Of a DNA stretch of 64,000 nt, positions 54,134 to 64,000 are shown in pieces. A model generated the notes under the pieces. That model was not told the DNA's origin and did no database searches. It was given only the letters and a program-made list of their open reading frames with translations. Within the stretch, counting starts at the first letter, position 1. Each line of letters begins with the position of its first letter. This DNA comes from Hygrocybe punicea (lineage: Eukaryota > Basidiomycota > Agaricomycetes > Agaricales > Hygrophoraceae). The position numbers and the translations under genes were made by a program. The stretch lies in contig OY744463.1 in assembly GCA_963556145.1 (NCBI GenBank), forward strand, positions 62,001 to 126,000. The letters are read 5' to 3'.

Positions 54134-56348
54134 TGCTTACTGCAATCCACCATAGCTGCAACAGACCCAGTACCACCACCTATACTTCATACCTCAGAGC
54201 TGATTCAAGGAAGGCCAATGAAACAAGCCTATGCCATCCTAGGTACAGCTGTGTCGCTTTCATCGTTGTTTCTTAGACTTAACCCAGCCCATCAGACTTA
54301 GATAATGTTGATGCCAACCTCATTCCTTGGTGTTACCCAGCCAGGTGTACGAAAGGTTGGAGAACCACTTCTCATTTACTGGAGTTACTGGATTTGAGGG
54401 TATGACTTGGTTTGATGGAGGCCGAATTCCGAAAGATTTTCGTATGCTGTGAGTGTGGACTTATTTTGACTAGCAGGGTTTTTGGCCAACATGACTGCAC
54501 TGAGGTGATTGAGCTCACTGACTTGGAGGATGGTCATATTGATATTGACCGGGATAGCTCCAATTAGTCACCTGGTGATACTTGGAGGATTATTTTGTAA
54601 AATATTTACGCCGTATAGCTTCTGCTTATCGATTTTCATGTTGCCACTATGTCAAAACATGTGTATACATAGGATACTAGTAATGATTTGAATATTGAAT
54701 ACTAGTAGCACTTGTAAAAACACCAATGTCCATGGACTCCAGATTACGCTCCTTCATTCGCAATGCCCGAAATGCCTTCCGATGACTTTTACTCAGGGGG
54801 AGACCTAGTTGCAGTCCAGTCAAGCCATCCCCAGTGCATCCTGATCCCACTGCACCACTGCCAATTCAGACAAATTCTGGCAGCAGATCAGAGTTAACGA
54901 CTGCCAGTGAGTCACGGATCTGAGAGCTTCAAGTCGCCAGTGCAGCGACTCCCATACATCCCTTTGACCCTTGCTCTCCACATAACATTCCACATCTCTC
55001 CGAGATAACCCACGTACATCACTGGCTAGTTCCATACGCCAGGTTTGTCATACTTTGGCAGCTGTCTGCAGGTTTGGATTCCATGGACTTACCCGACCAC
55101 CTCCACACAAATGCAAATTTCATGGAACTGATCAATCAAGCCCACGGTGTGGTGAACGTGACCTTTGTAGGCGCGGATTCGGGGTGTGCAAGTTCTTGTC
55201 GTTGGGGTAAAAACCCAAAACTCAGCTTGTTTGTAACTATGTACACAAGCCACTATATAGGTACTGTATAGTATCTATAAAAGGGAGTGTACTAAGGAAA
55301 TGAAATATAATGAAGAGAGGGGAATGCAGAGGGAAGGGGGATGAAGGAAAATAGAAGAATACATGCCCACAGAGATATGGATCTCTACAGCGGCCTTTGA
55401 GCACATCACTCAGTGTTGAGGCACAATGTAGCCCATTGCTTGCGCCTAGCTCAGATGAAGGGAAATCAGAGTGGTCTAGAGGGCATTGAAGCTCTTCAAG
55501 AAGAGCTTCAGAAAGCAGATGAGGGCCTTGGTGAGGTTCTAGTTATGGTTAACGCTTTGAATGATGTCATCATGAAGTTGTCATTGCCCACCACTGCCGG
55601 GGACAACTCAGAAGTATCCTTCAATTTTGGAACCCCTCCCATTGGCTTTGACCCGGACTCAGATCACCTACCTTAGTATAGTTGTTTTAACAGTATCATC
55701 ACGATTGTGGGTCTGAGTTAGACTTGGACACCCTGTCATACTTATGCGCAGACATGCCATCCTTCTTTTTTTGGGACTAGATGACATGAGCCCAACGAGG
55801 AACAGTAGATTGAAAATGCCTGTGGCTGGGATACTAGTAGTACTACTAGTAGTGCACAGACTGCATACTCCGAGTCAACATCACCGTGACGATACTGGGA
55901 ACTTAGACTTGGACTACTAGTACTAGTTGCATATTCAAGTTTTATAGATATTTACTGTGTTACTGTAGTACTTTGACTTGGATGTGTGCCAGTGCTACTT
56001 AGTACTACTAGTCAGACATTACTTAAAGTCGTTGGTCTGTTTGGGGTTCAGTTTCACATTAGAATTGCTATAGTAGATGCAAAGTAAGCTACAGGGCTGG
56101 ATGTGAGCTTCATTTCGAGAAGGCGATGGGCCACCGATTCAGTGTGGCAGCCTGAGCTGGTAGTACTACTACCACTACTAGTACTAGTAAAAAGTGGGCC
56201 TGCCGCCGCCAGCGGACTCCAGTGAATTGAATCGGAGAAGTGTATCATGTCATGGTCACGGTACTAGTATATTTGTACATTATTTGGACGCAATGCCTGG
56301 ACATTGCGCCCAAACAAATGTACAAACATATGGATTGCCGTGACTGGA
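54134..56348. other. Region with ACTAGTAGT repeats and unassigned short frames
   Basis: An open frame at 55413-55676 (helical: LEGIEALQEELQKADEGLGE) could be part of a coiled-coil protein but has no family match. A minus-strand frame (54820-55035, RDVGL-type, acidic/basic) is unassigned. At about 55840-56190 there are many ACTAGTAGTACT words in both orientations. Confidence 0.4.
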
Positions 56349-56640
56349 GCAGCTTATTTGTCTTTGTTTAGGTGACACAAGCCTTATTGCCTTCCCTTGT
56401 TCAAGTTTTGGATCCTCAGTATGTTTTTGGCTCCCAGACATGCAGTCACACATATTCTTTGCTGTTAGTGCCCCGTCGATCCCTCGCTGCATGTCTCAGA
56501 CCCATTTTCTCACCCACAACAGGGCGTGTTTTGGGCTCCCAGACACACAGCGCATTCTTCGCCGTTAGTGCCCCATCGATCCCTCGCTGCATGTCTCAGG
56601 CCCCTTAGGACTTGTTTTCTCTTTCAGTTTTGGTTTCCCA
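56349..56640 (-). repeat. Long inverted repeat, right arm
   Basis: Reverse-complement partner of 52332-52621. It begins CTTATTTGTCTTTGTTTAGG and runs through two subunits with GGGCTCCCAGACA and CATGTCTCAGGCCCC to the ACTTGTTTTCTC end. The ~4.3 kb pair has no recognised transposase and no evident target duplication. Confidence 0.8.
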
Positions 56641-56804
56641 CTGTAAGCCTGAGTCCTGTTTATTTGCCCATGTTCCACGGCTCGCTGGGCCACTCAGGAA
56701 TCATCCCTGAGGCTGAGTGGAACAGCGAAAGTTCAGGCGTCATTCTCCTTGCTCCCTTTTCCCACCATTCACTGCCTTATCTTGTGTTTTTAGTTTTGGA
56801 CGCC

Positions 56805-57269
56805 ATGTCTGCTTCATCACGCTCACTAGACCAGTCCGAAGGGCGGGTGTATCTCCTGAACGGAACGCTCTACTATTCTCCCAATTCCTCCCGCAAGATA
56901 TCACCCCCCCCATCCAAACCGCCCCACCTCCTCACGACTGGCATTTTTGATGTCCGATCGGCCCGCCACCTGGAGGATTATCAACATCCCTGGTGGTGGA
57001 CTTCTGCATATGGGTATCTAAGCTTCTTGCCTGTTCACCCCTCATTCAGCGGCTATCCATTTGACCGCCTTGCTCACATCCCACCCCTTGAGAAGTGTGA
57101 GGGGGGATTCTGTCTCAGTGCCACCCTCGCTGGTAGTTGGCTTCGGCTCCAGCAAAAGTTGGTCATAGCCATCACCTCATTTGCGCAGAAATACCACCAG
57201 ATTCAGCAAGATATTACCAACTCACTTGGGATGCCTGAGAATGAGATTGCCCAACTCACTTGGGGATAG
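56805..57269 (+). pseudogene. Fragment related to the hAT passenger protein
   Basis: Starts after an intron-like TTTTTAG with MSASSRSLDQSEGRVYLLN and ends AQLTWG at TAG 57267-57269. The segment WWWTSAYGYLSFLP, GYPFDRLAHIPPLE, CEGGFCLSATLAGSWLRL follows the same plan as residues about 40-110 of the 846-residue hAT passenger protein (WTYTTNWARNDLPQLPF, RWDHPLIQRL, GGFQLSAATREKW). The 155-residue reading frame is open, but the rest of the protein is missing: a 45-bp minisatellite begins right after the stop. Most likely a truncated paralogue from another transposon copy. Confidence 0.5.
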
Positions 57270-57282
57270 CTGAATCAGGCTG

Positions 57283-57733
57283 AGATATATCCTGGGCCAA
57301 CTGGGATGGTCCAGGCTGATGTTCCCAGGATATATCCTGGCCCGACTGAGATGGTCCAGGCTGATGTTCTTGGGATATATCCTGGCTCAACTGGGATGGT
57401 CCAGGCTGATGTTCTTAGGATATATCCTGGGCCAATTGACATGGTCCAGGCTGATGTTCCCAGGATATATCCTGGCCCATCTGAGATGGTCCAGGCTGAT
57501 GTTCCCCGGTTATATCCTGGCTCAACTGGGATGGTCCAGGCTGATGTTTTTGGGATATATCCTGGGCCAACCGAGATGGTCCCGGCTGATGTTCTTAGGA
57601 TATATTTTGGGCCAGTTGACATGCTCCAGGCTGATGTTCCCAGGTTATATCCTGGCCCAACTGGGATGGCCCAGGCTGATGTTCTCAGGATATATCCTGA
57701 CTCAGCTGCACAATTCAGGCTCATAATACTTTT
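57283..57733. repeat. 45-bp minisatellite
   Basis: Ten units of exactly 45 bases with GATATATCCTGG(G/C)CCAAC and ATGGTCCAGGCTGATGTTC. As 45 is 15 codons, a 15-residue repeat is open in two forward frames and one reverse frame (for example MVQADVPRIYPGPTE). With several frames open at once I do not treat any as a gene, although translation from one of them cannot be excluded. Confidence 0.9.
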
Positions 57734-57786
57734 AATGGTAGACATCATAGTTCAGACATAATGCAAAAAATGTTCTTGTACTGCCA

Positions 57787-60700
57787 CTACTGCTCATCTC
57801 CCAAAATTGGTTGAAATAAACTACGTGCACTTGACTCCAACCTTGCCCATATCTGAGCTTGTTTGTAGGCATAACTTGTCAAACCCTGGTTGTGGAGCGA
57901 ATTATCTCCATCTATCTCTTGTTTAATGGCCCAACTTTCCCATCTTTGCTTGTAAAATTTGAAATAATTTGGTGTCCACTTCATCTCATGGTGAAGCCGA
58001 ATAACCTGTTCATCCCACCGATTAAATCTTGCACTGGCTCATAACCAATTGACTCTGTAAACTGTACACAATCTTCAATTGTTAGCTGAGTTAGGAAATA
58101 CAAGTTATACTCACAGTCTTTCATGTGTATACTGAATTCATCTCCATCCACCTGATCTCTAATTCTCCAGAACCATGGTAACTTGTATGATTTTTCTCCA
58201 ATTCTGTTTGCCTCCATAATATCAGCAGGCATCTGAAGGTCACTTTTAGTAATAGCATGATAATTTGAATCATTATATCCCAGTCTCCGTCGTGCTTCTC
58301 TAGCATGGTTGTAGCTAGCAACAATTCTTGTGATTTTTTCATCCAGTGTATGAATCTGACTCCAAATTCGTGTGGATTGTTTAGTGCTTTTGGAATTACG
58401 AATCTATATCAAAATCACTAAGTAAATTTTGTCATAGTTAAGTCAACAGACAGACCTTTTTGCGCATTATCAGGGACTTTCCACCTAACGCCACCTTCAA
58501 CTGCTCCAATGCATCATTCAACTGCCCAAGTCATAACTGAGCCTCTTGCTTGCTCAAGTCATTTAATCCTGGTTGGTTTTGACACTTTGTGGTAAGATTG
58601 GATGGAAGAAGAAGTGTAATCTTTTCTGGAGTGTGTTTCACTTCTTCTTCATCATCTAAAAGCTTCTCTTCTTCTTCACTTTCATCTCTAGAAATGTCAA
58701 CTCTCATAAGATCTCCACTTCCAATATTATTCATAACAGTGAGTGCAGAGAGCTTCTTCTCAAAGCTGTTAATGAGAGCTTGAAGTCTTTGTCGTTTCTC
58801 TTGAAGGGTCTTCTTTTCAGCTAATGATGGTCGGTGTAGTGTTCGTATATGCTGACAAAGAGCCATTCTGTCATAGAAACATATAAGAAATAACTTGAGC
58901 TTCAATGGGATAAGAAAGACATACTGTGCCTCCTCCACATTTAGTCCAATGGACAATAGACTAGAATATCCCATCATATTGCCAGACTTGTTTTCAATTT
59001 CAGCAAGTTCCAACTGTATCTCTGCAAGACTGCAGACTGAATTGATACATCAATATTGTACTAATGCAATATTAACCCCTGCTTACCATGATTTTCATCA
59101 ACATCATACATTCTTAAGATATCGCCACGTTCATCTATGGCCAATTCTTCTAGCTCCTTCCACTCCGCAATCCACTCATCACTAAGTCTATCAGTCAACT
59201 CATCCAAGGCATCCTTCATATTCTCTCTCTCAAGGACAGCTTCCTTCCATTTCTTGATAATATATTGAGCTGCAAAAATATATTCAAGAGAAACTTATTG
59301 AGACATATGTGAATCATACCTGACTTGATCAGTTTCTTCCAATTTGAATCATTCATATAATTATCCAAAACCTCCTGACGATGAGCTTGAGACATTGTGC
59401 TGGTTGAACCAGCTGCCTTTTTCAGATTGGACCAGAGTGATTCTAGGATCTCCCCAGCAATTTGTCCAGCTCCATGGTTAAAGTTGAGGGAGTATAGAGG
59501 AAAACATTCTTGAATATGAACCCCAAGATGAAATTTTCCAATGCCATATAGAAGTTCGAGATCTTCTCTCAGATCTAGGGTGTTGCTTTGAGAAACCCGC
59601 CAGAGAAAGTTTTTTGACCATGAACACATGATGTCATAAATTGCAATAGCCTTTGGTGTGAGTGAATTTTGAGCCAATGCCTGGCAGAAAGCATAGTCCA
59701 TGTTGACTTGTCTAGAATAATTGAGTGAATATGATTTATTTAATCACAAAACAAGAAGACTACCTTTCACCCTTCTGAAAATCCACCACACTATGTGGAT
59801 AGAAGCATCCATGATTGGCACAAGCACAGGTACCCACTCCAGTAGCGCGAAGATGGTCCTTATGGTGTACATTGGCTTGACTAATGGCTCTGTGATTTTG
59901 ACATTTATGTTTCTGAAAAAATTGTAAGACCAGCTAATATATTGAAATAAATACAGAGGACCAACCTGATTCTCTTCAAAAGAAGAGGCAAGATGCTGCT
60001 GATAGGCAGATTCACCTGTCATGAACTGATGCCCATCACTCAACCAAACATCCTTCTCAGGACATTTAGGAATGACATGATCAAGCTTGAAGTTGCCATC
60101 TGCAACAATTTTTGGGTAATATACCCATCTGTTGTAGTATCATGAATAATGTGCACCTCTCTCACAACATAACAGAAAAAGTACATACGGTGTGTCTGAG
60201 CATCTTATTTCATCCTCAGTAACATTGATGCCAGGTTGGGGACAACTTGGACAAAAGACTGCAAGACCACCATCTTTGCATTTAATAGTGGAATCATGTG
60301 CAAAGCCAGCCATTTCAGATCAGTCAAGTTTCTCCATTGCCTTGACACACGCATTAATTCACGATAACGGTCGTACAAAAGTGATTTGTTAGTGGCTGAC
60401 AGGATAACTTGCAAAAAAACAAAATGTACTGGTATCAAGTGTGGAAAATTGTTGTCTGTCAATCTCCTAAGCTTTGAATAAAAGTTGAAGGCAGAAACTT
60501 TGCACTCCATAGCTTCAATGTAGAATTGGTGAAGAACCATAAAAGTAAATGCAGTAGTGGGACGAGATGATGTAGCTGGAAAGAATCGCATGTTGAAGAG
60601 CTGTGTTTCATGGGTAGCTGTTGCTGAACATTGGCACCAGCAAACATGGCGTCGATAAATCCCAGAGCTATCCACAAAAACCATAGTTGTGGTTTGAGAC

Positions 60701-61402
60701 TGGGAGACATCATCCATGTTTTCTACAACCATGATATCATCATCTTTATCAAGCTGCATATCATCATCTTCTACATCCTCCCAGGATTGTGATGTTGTTG
60801 GTTGAGGGCATGGATTTCCATCATGTCCAAGATAAATGATTAGACCCAGTTCTCCAAGATCAGCACAATCAAAAAATTGGCCTGTCCAATACTGGATTTT
60901 GTGAAAAGGATTGTGTTGGTGAACTCGAAGACAGCAATTATTGCAAAGCAATCGTTGACCAAGGTGGCAATCAAGACATTGGTACAGCCCTGGACACTGC
61001 TGACAATTGATGCATAACATATTTACTGGTGGAGCTTCCAACTCAACCAGTTTTGCCAAGTGAGTCTGTCGATGTTTATGCTTCCATTCTTGGAGATAAT
61101 CATTCTGCGTCTGATAATTGATTGAGTGGAGAATCATATGAAAACTATGACAGAAATAAGCATACTTTTCCTTGCTTCAAAGCCTGAGGAGATTGGGGTT
61201 CTTCTAGATCTTGTAGTGGTATATGAATCTGTTCTGTAACTAAAGGCTGTGATCTTTCTCTATATTTTGAATGATGGTGTATAGAGGAAGATCTGGTCTG
61301 ATTTTTGGCCAATATTTTGACTTCACCTCTAGAAGTGGTCTTCCTGACATATACTGTCTCCACAACTGTTCCCTTTTGTCTTTTTAACTGGTTTTTTGGC
61401 AT
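57787..61402 (-). CDS. KDZ transposase with CxC2-like cysteine cluster (possible frameshift)
   Basis: Starts MPKNQLKRQKGTVVE (an in-frame ATG lies 24 bases upstream at 61426). After an intron (61105-61165) comes the CxC2-like cluster CINCQQCPGLYQCLDCHLG...CNNCC...H, then the KDZ core: VDSSGIYRRHVCWC; FPATSSRPTTAFTF; RYRELMRVSRQWRNL; GFAHDSTIKC; GLAVFCPSCPQPGIN; LDHVIPKCPEKDVWLSDGH; CACANHGCFYPHSVVDFQKG; NMDYAFCQAL; AIYDIMCSW; GIGKFHLGVHIQECF; NFNHGAGQIAGEILESLW; AAGSTSTMSQAHRQEVLDN. The C-terminal region is YNHAREARRRLGYND, IGEKSYKLPWFW and KWTPNYFKFYKQRWESW, to TAG at 57787. Near 60313 the frame appears to lose one base between NLTDLK and AGFAHD, so this copy may be inactive. KDZ proteins are DDE transposases of a eukaryotic superfamily greatly expanded in mushrooms. 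Confidence 0.85.
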
Positions 61403-61600
61403 GGTAGTAGTGGTAAGAGTGAACAAGATTCAATTTTTTTTTTTTGCAAACAACAAAAAGTCACATGATCAGAGTTCTCAGGATCACATGATCCTATAGT
61501 CCAATTCAATAACTCAGCCATGATTCAACTTTCACCATAATCTACAATTGTTTTTACAAAAAATGAAAACAAAACATTGTAATAAAGTTGGAGTTATCTA

Positions 61601-63478
61601 TCAAGATTGGAATCCCCTATTAATTGCACTAGCCAATTCCTTGGCCTGCCCACCAGATTTTTCAGCAGCTTTTTTCTCCTCCAACTTCTTATAATGCTCC
61701 TCAGAATCTATAGCTTTAAGACGATTGGTGACTTCTTCACTCTGGCTCCCTCGTGAGTAGGCCTCAGTACCATTGGGAAAGTGGTCAATATAAGGACCCC
61801 AATAAAGCCCAATACCCCAGCCATCTCCACCATTCAAAATTGCCTTGGTAAAATAATCGTCCTGGCCTGCATAAAGGGAATAGATGTGTGGACAGAATTT
61901 GCAGTTGACTAAGAGTGTGAATTGATCATTGGGATGTGACCCCCATTCAGAGGATCCGATGCAACCACATGCTGGGCATTGAGGAGAAACTGTGATCCCA
62001 AGGGGATGTGACCGTGACTCCAAACAAAGGAAAAAACGCCACCCCTTCTCCCGATTCATCACGGCGACATCAGTGTTACGACCCAGGTTTTGTTCTTCCA
62101 CCAGCAAGTTGCCAATAATAAATTCCATATTATACTTCTCAAGAAACACCTTGAGAGCCAACTTTTGCAAGAAGGGTGAAGCAATGTGGGGGTAGAAGTC
62201 AAGTTGTGTGAAGCCAACAATCCAATCAAATATGTTGCTATACAATAAACTTTAGTCTCCAAGTAAATTATTTGAAAAGGAACATTTACCGCTTGGCCAA
62301 GTCCTTGAGCATGGTAAGAGAACCATCATGTGAAAAAATGTGGGCACATGTCAAAAGGTAGAGATGTGTTGTTGCTGTGGTAAGCAGACGCTCCAATGGA
62401 GAATAGAACAGAGAAAAGCTATGAAGTGCAAATATGTTATTATATCAAATTGTAAATTAATATGTAATACCTACCTCAGGAATAGTGAGTGATGCACCAC
62501 GATCCACTTGACAGTGCAGCAAACCAGTATCAGGGTCAGAGTGGGTGTGCAAAAACACAATAATGCGTTTGAAATCACGTCTTATCCATATTGGATTAGA
62601 ACAGTTAAGAGGAATAATTCTGAAACATACTTGAGTAGAGCCAATAACACTTTCTGGACCTTTCTCTCCTGAGTTGACACTGAGGCAGAACTGGAAGGAT
62701 CGAAGGAAAAGTCAATGTCGAAATATTGGAGGACCTGATCTTTCTGCTCAGGAAAGTAGGCATGAAGGTGATGGTACACCATAAAGGCTGGGTCTCCTCC
62801 TTGTGGAATATCAGCCAACCTAAAATTCAGTATGGCAACTGAGGCTGTATCGACCAAACACCATGCTCCTCGAATAATAAGAGCCCCCAACTCTGCAGGG
62901 GTCCCATCCCAAATCCGATTTCCAACAACAATTCCCTCCACAAAAATCAGTTAAAGGATAAATGTGTTACACTTTTTACTTACTGTGTATGGTGTCAAAA
63001 TCTTATTCTTCATCTGCCAGTCATACTTTATGTGGCATTTGGGACAAATAAAAAAAGTATCATTCTTTATCAGAAATCCTGGACTTGCAGAAAGTGTGAT
63101 ACACTTGTCCATGCATAGAACCCTAGGGCAATAGGCACAGCAAAAGACTTTACCACCATTGCCACAAGAGCAACACCACTGGTGAAAGGAATTTAATTAG
63201 TATGGGAAGCAATGACAATGAGGGCCTACAATATTAGATGGCTCCTCATGTTTCCTAAGGTCTAGTGGGAAGGGCTGCATGGGCTGCAGGGGCTGCAAGG
63301 GCGGCAGAGTGGCTATCTGGGGTACACTTTTCATTTCGGCATCTGATTGGTCATCGCCTGAAAGAGAACTCAAATCAGATAACATTTCCAGATCAAGATC
63401 CAGATCTTTCGCAAGCTGAGATTGAGGAGCTGGTGCACCAGCTTTTTTACTGGCAGTAGTAGCAGTAATTATGGGCAT
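61601..63478 (-). CDS. PHD-like finger protein with possible caspase/CHAT-like core and zinc ribbon
   Basis: Starts MPIITATTASKKAGAPA (an upstream in-frame ATG is at 63562). An acidic/Pro-rich N-terminus ends EEPSNI. After an in-phase intron comes WCCSCGNGGKVFCCAYCP, CMDKC, FFICPKCH, a PHD/RING-like Cys pattern. Next: GIVVGNRIWDGTPAELGAL; ADIPQGGDPAFMVYHH; then IIVFLHTHSDPDTGLLHC (a His in a hydrophobic-strand/His-Ser motif) and, about 45 residues later, THLYLLTCAHIFSHDG (a Cys after a hydrophobic strand). This strand-His ... strand-Cys layout resembles caspase/CHAT peptidase cores; that is my inference. The C-terminus has CPACGC...CKFCPH, a zinc-ribbon pattern, and a Lys/Glu-rich tail ending NRGFQS. 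It lies ~200 bases beyond the KDZ gene, same strand, with no visible frame break. It could instead be a host gene beside the transposon. Confidence 0.6.
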
Positions 63479-64000
63479 ATTTGTGGTAATAGAATGGCTG
63501 AAAAAATGAGAGAGAATGAAGTTCGAGTGCAAGAACAATGCAAACTTGCAATGAGGCAGCAATGCTCACATCAAACTCCGAAACTCTGACTTCGTCTGAC
63601 TTACTGACTTCGTCTGACTGACTCACAGGTCTGCGCCAAATTCTAGTCACAACCACTACAACGACGCCGACAATGGCTCCACCAAGTTGCGGCTCCACAT
63701 CCCACAGAGACGGCACACCAAAGCTGCCAACAACGACGCCCAACGTCCATCCACAACCGACACCACATCCAGGAACGACGACCCCAACTCCCAATGCCCA
63801 ACGGCCACCACGACGACGACGGCCCCACGACGATGACGGTAACCCCCAACGCCTAACTCCAGACGCCCAACGGCCCCACCACATCCACCCAACGACAACC
63901 CAAACGCCCAACGGCTCCTACCCCAACAACGCCCAACGCCCAACGCCCAACAGCTTCACATCCAGCAACGACGGCCCCTCGATGACGACAACGGACCCTA
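63479..64000. repeat. CAACGCCCAACGG low-complexity region
   Basis: From about 63580, GACTTCGTCTGACT duplicates (63590-63622) give way to CAACGCCCAACGG / CACGACGACG repeats that run to the window edge. Open frames here are compositional. They may mark the outer end of the KDZ-associated DNA. Confidence 0.7.

Noticed and set aside
57275..57761. Repeat protein of ~150 residues on either strand
   Set aside because: Two forward frames and one reverse frame are open at once because the 45-base unit is 15 codons; no independent evidence favours one.

Overview
The window looks like a transposon-rich stretch of a filamentous basidiomycete genome, most likely Agaricomycetes. The evidence is the gene structure (introns of about 47-60 bases with GT...AG borders) and the protein families. 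Plavaka and KDZ transposases and the DUF6534, DUF6698 and DUF6532 families are typical of mushroom-forming fungi. There is no sign of bacterial operons, rRNA or CRISPR.

Layout. 1-3 kb: purine/pyrimidine low-complexity DNA and a palindromic minisatellite. 3.1-4.0 kb: a caspase-like domain gene lacking a clear 5' end. 4.1-6.2 kb: a decayed minus-strand gene. 7.4-8.6 kb: a Tc1/mariner (DD34E) transposase with two stop codons. 9.77-16.18 kb: an LTR element with 1.67 kb LTRs but no recognisable gag or pol. 16.2-16.8 kb: a 61-bp minisatellite. 17.6-20.8 kb: a Plavaka transposase with one nonsense codon, divergent from a small Ser/Pro-rich gene. 22.6-27.3 kb: a DUF6532 gene split by a 1.65 kb insertion. 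27.50-36.82 kb: a complete 9.3 kb hAT transposon with 23-bp perfect terminal repeats and an 8-bp target duplication. It carries a full-length transposase, a convergent 846-residue protein of unknown function and a decayed BCS1-like AAA gene.

37.5-42.4 kb is the only clear host-gene island: a DUF6534 membrane protein gene and an intact CCT3 (TRiC/CCT gamma) gene with nine introns, one of them GC-AG. 44.27-49.05 kb is a second hAT-type element (8-bp duplication, no transposase) filled with nested repeats, a near-perfect hairpin and a cluster of ten Gcn4/AP-1 heptamers ahead of a TATA box. 49.3-50.7 kb: a DUF6698 gene. 51-57 kb: protein remnants, a pair of ~290-bp inverted repeats and a 45-bp minisatellite. 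57.8-63.5 kb: a KDZ transposase with a CxC2-like cysteine cluster, followed on the same strand by a protein with an N-terminal PHD-like finger, a possible caspase/CHAT-like His...Cys core and a C-terminal zinc ribbon.

Two themes link the regions. Nearly all inactivating stops in the decayed genes are TGA where the reading frame otherwise continues, which fits CGA-to-TGA decay at methylated CpG. Several unknown proteins also recur next to transposons (the hAT passenger protein, the KDZ neighbour, the LTR-borne membrane protein). These are the best candidates for undescribed biology. All gene models were made by eye from splice signals and reading frames; no database search was possible.
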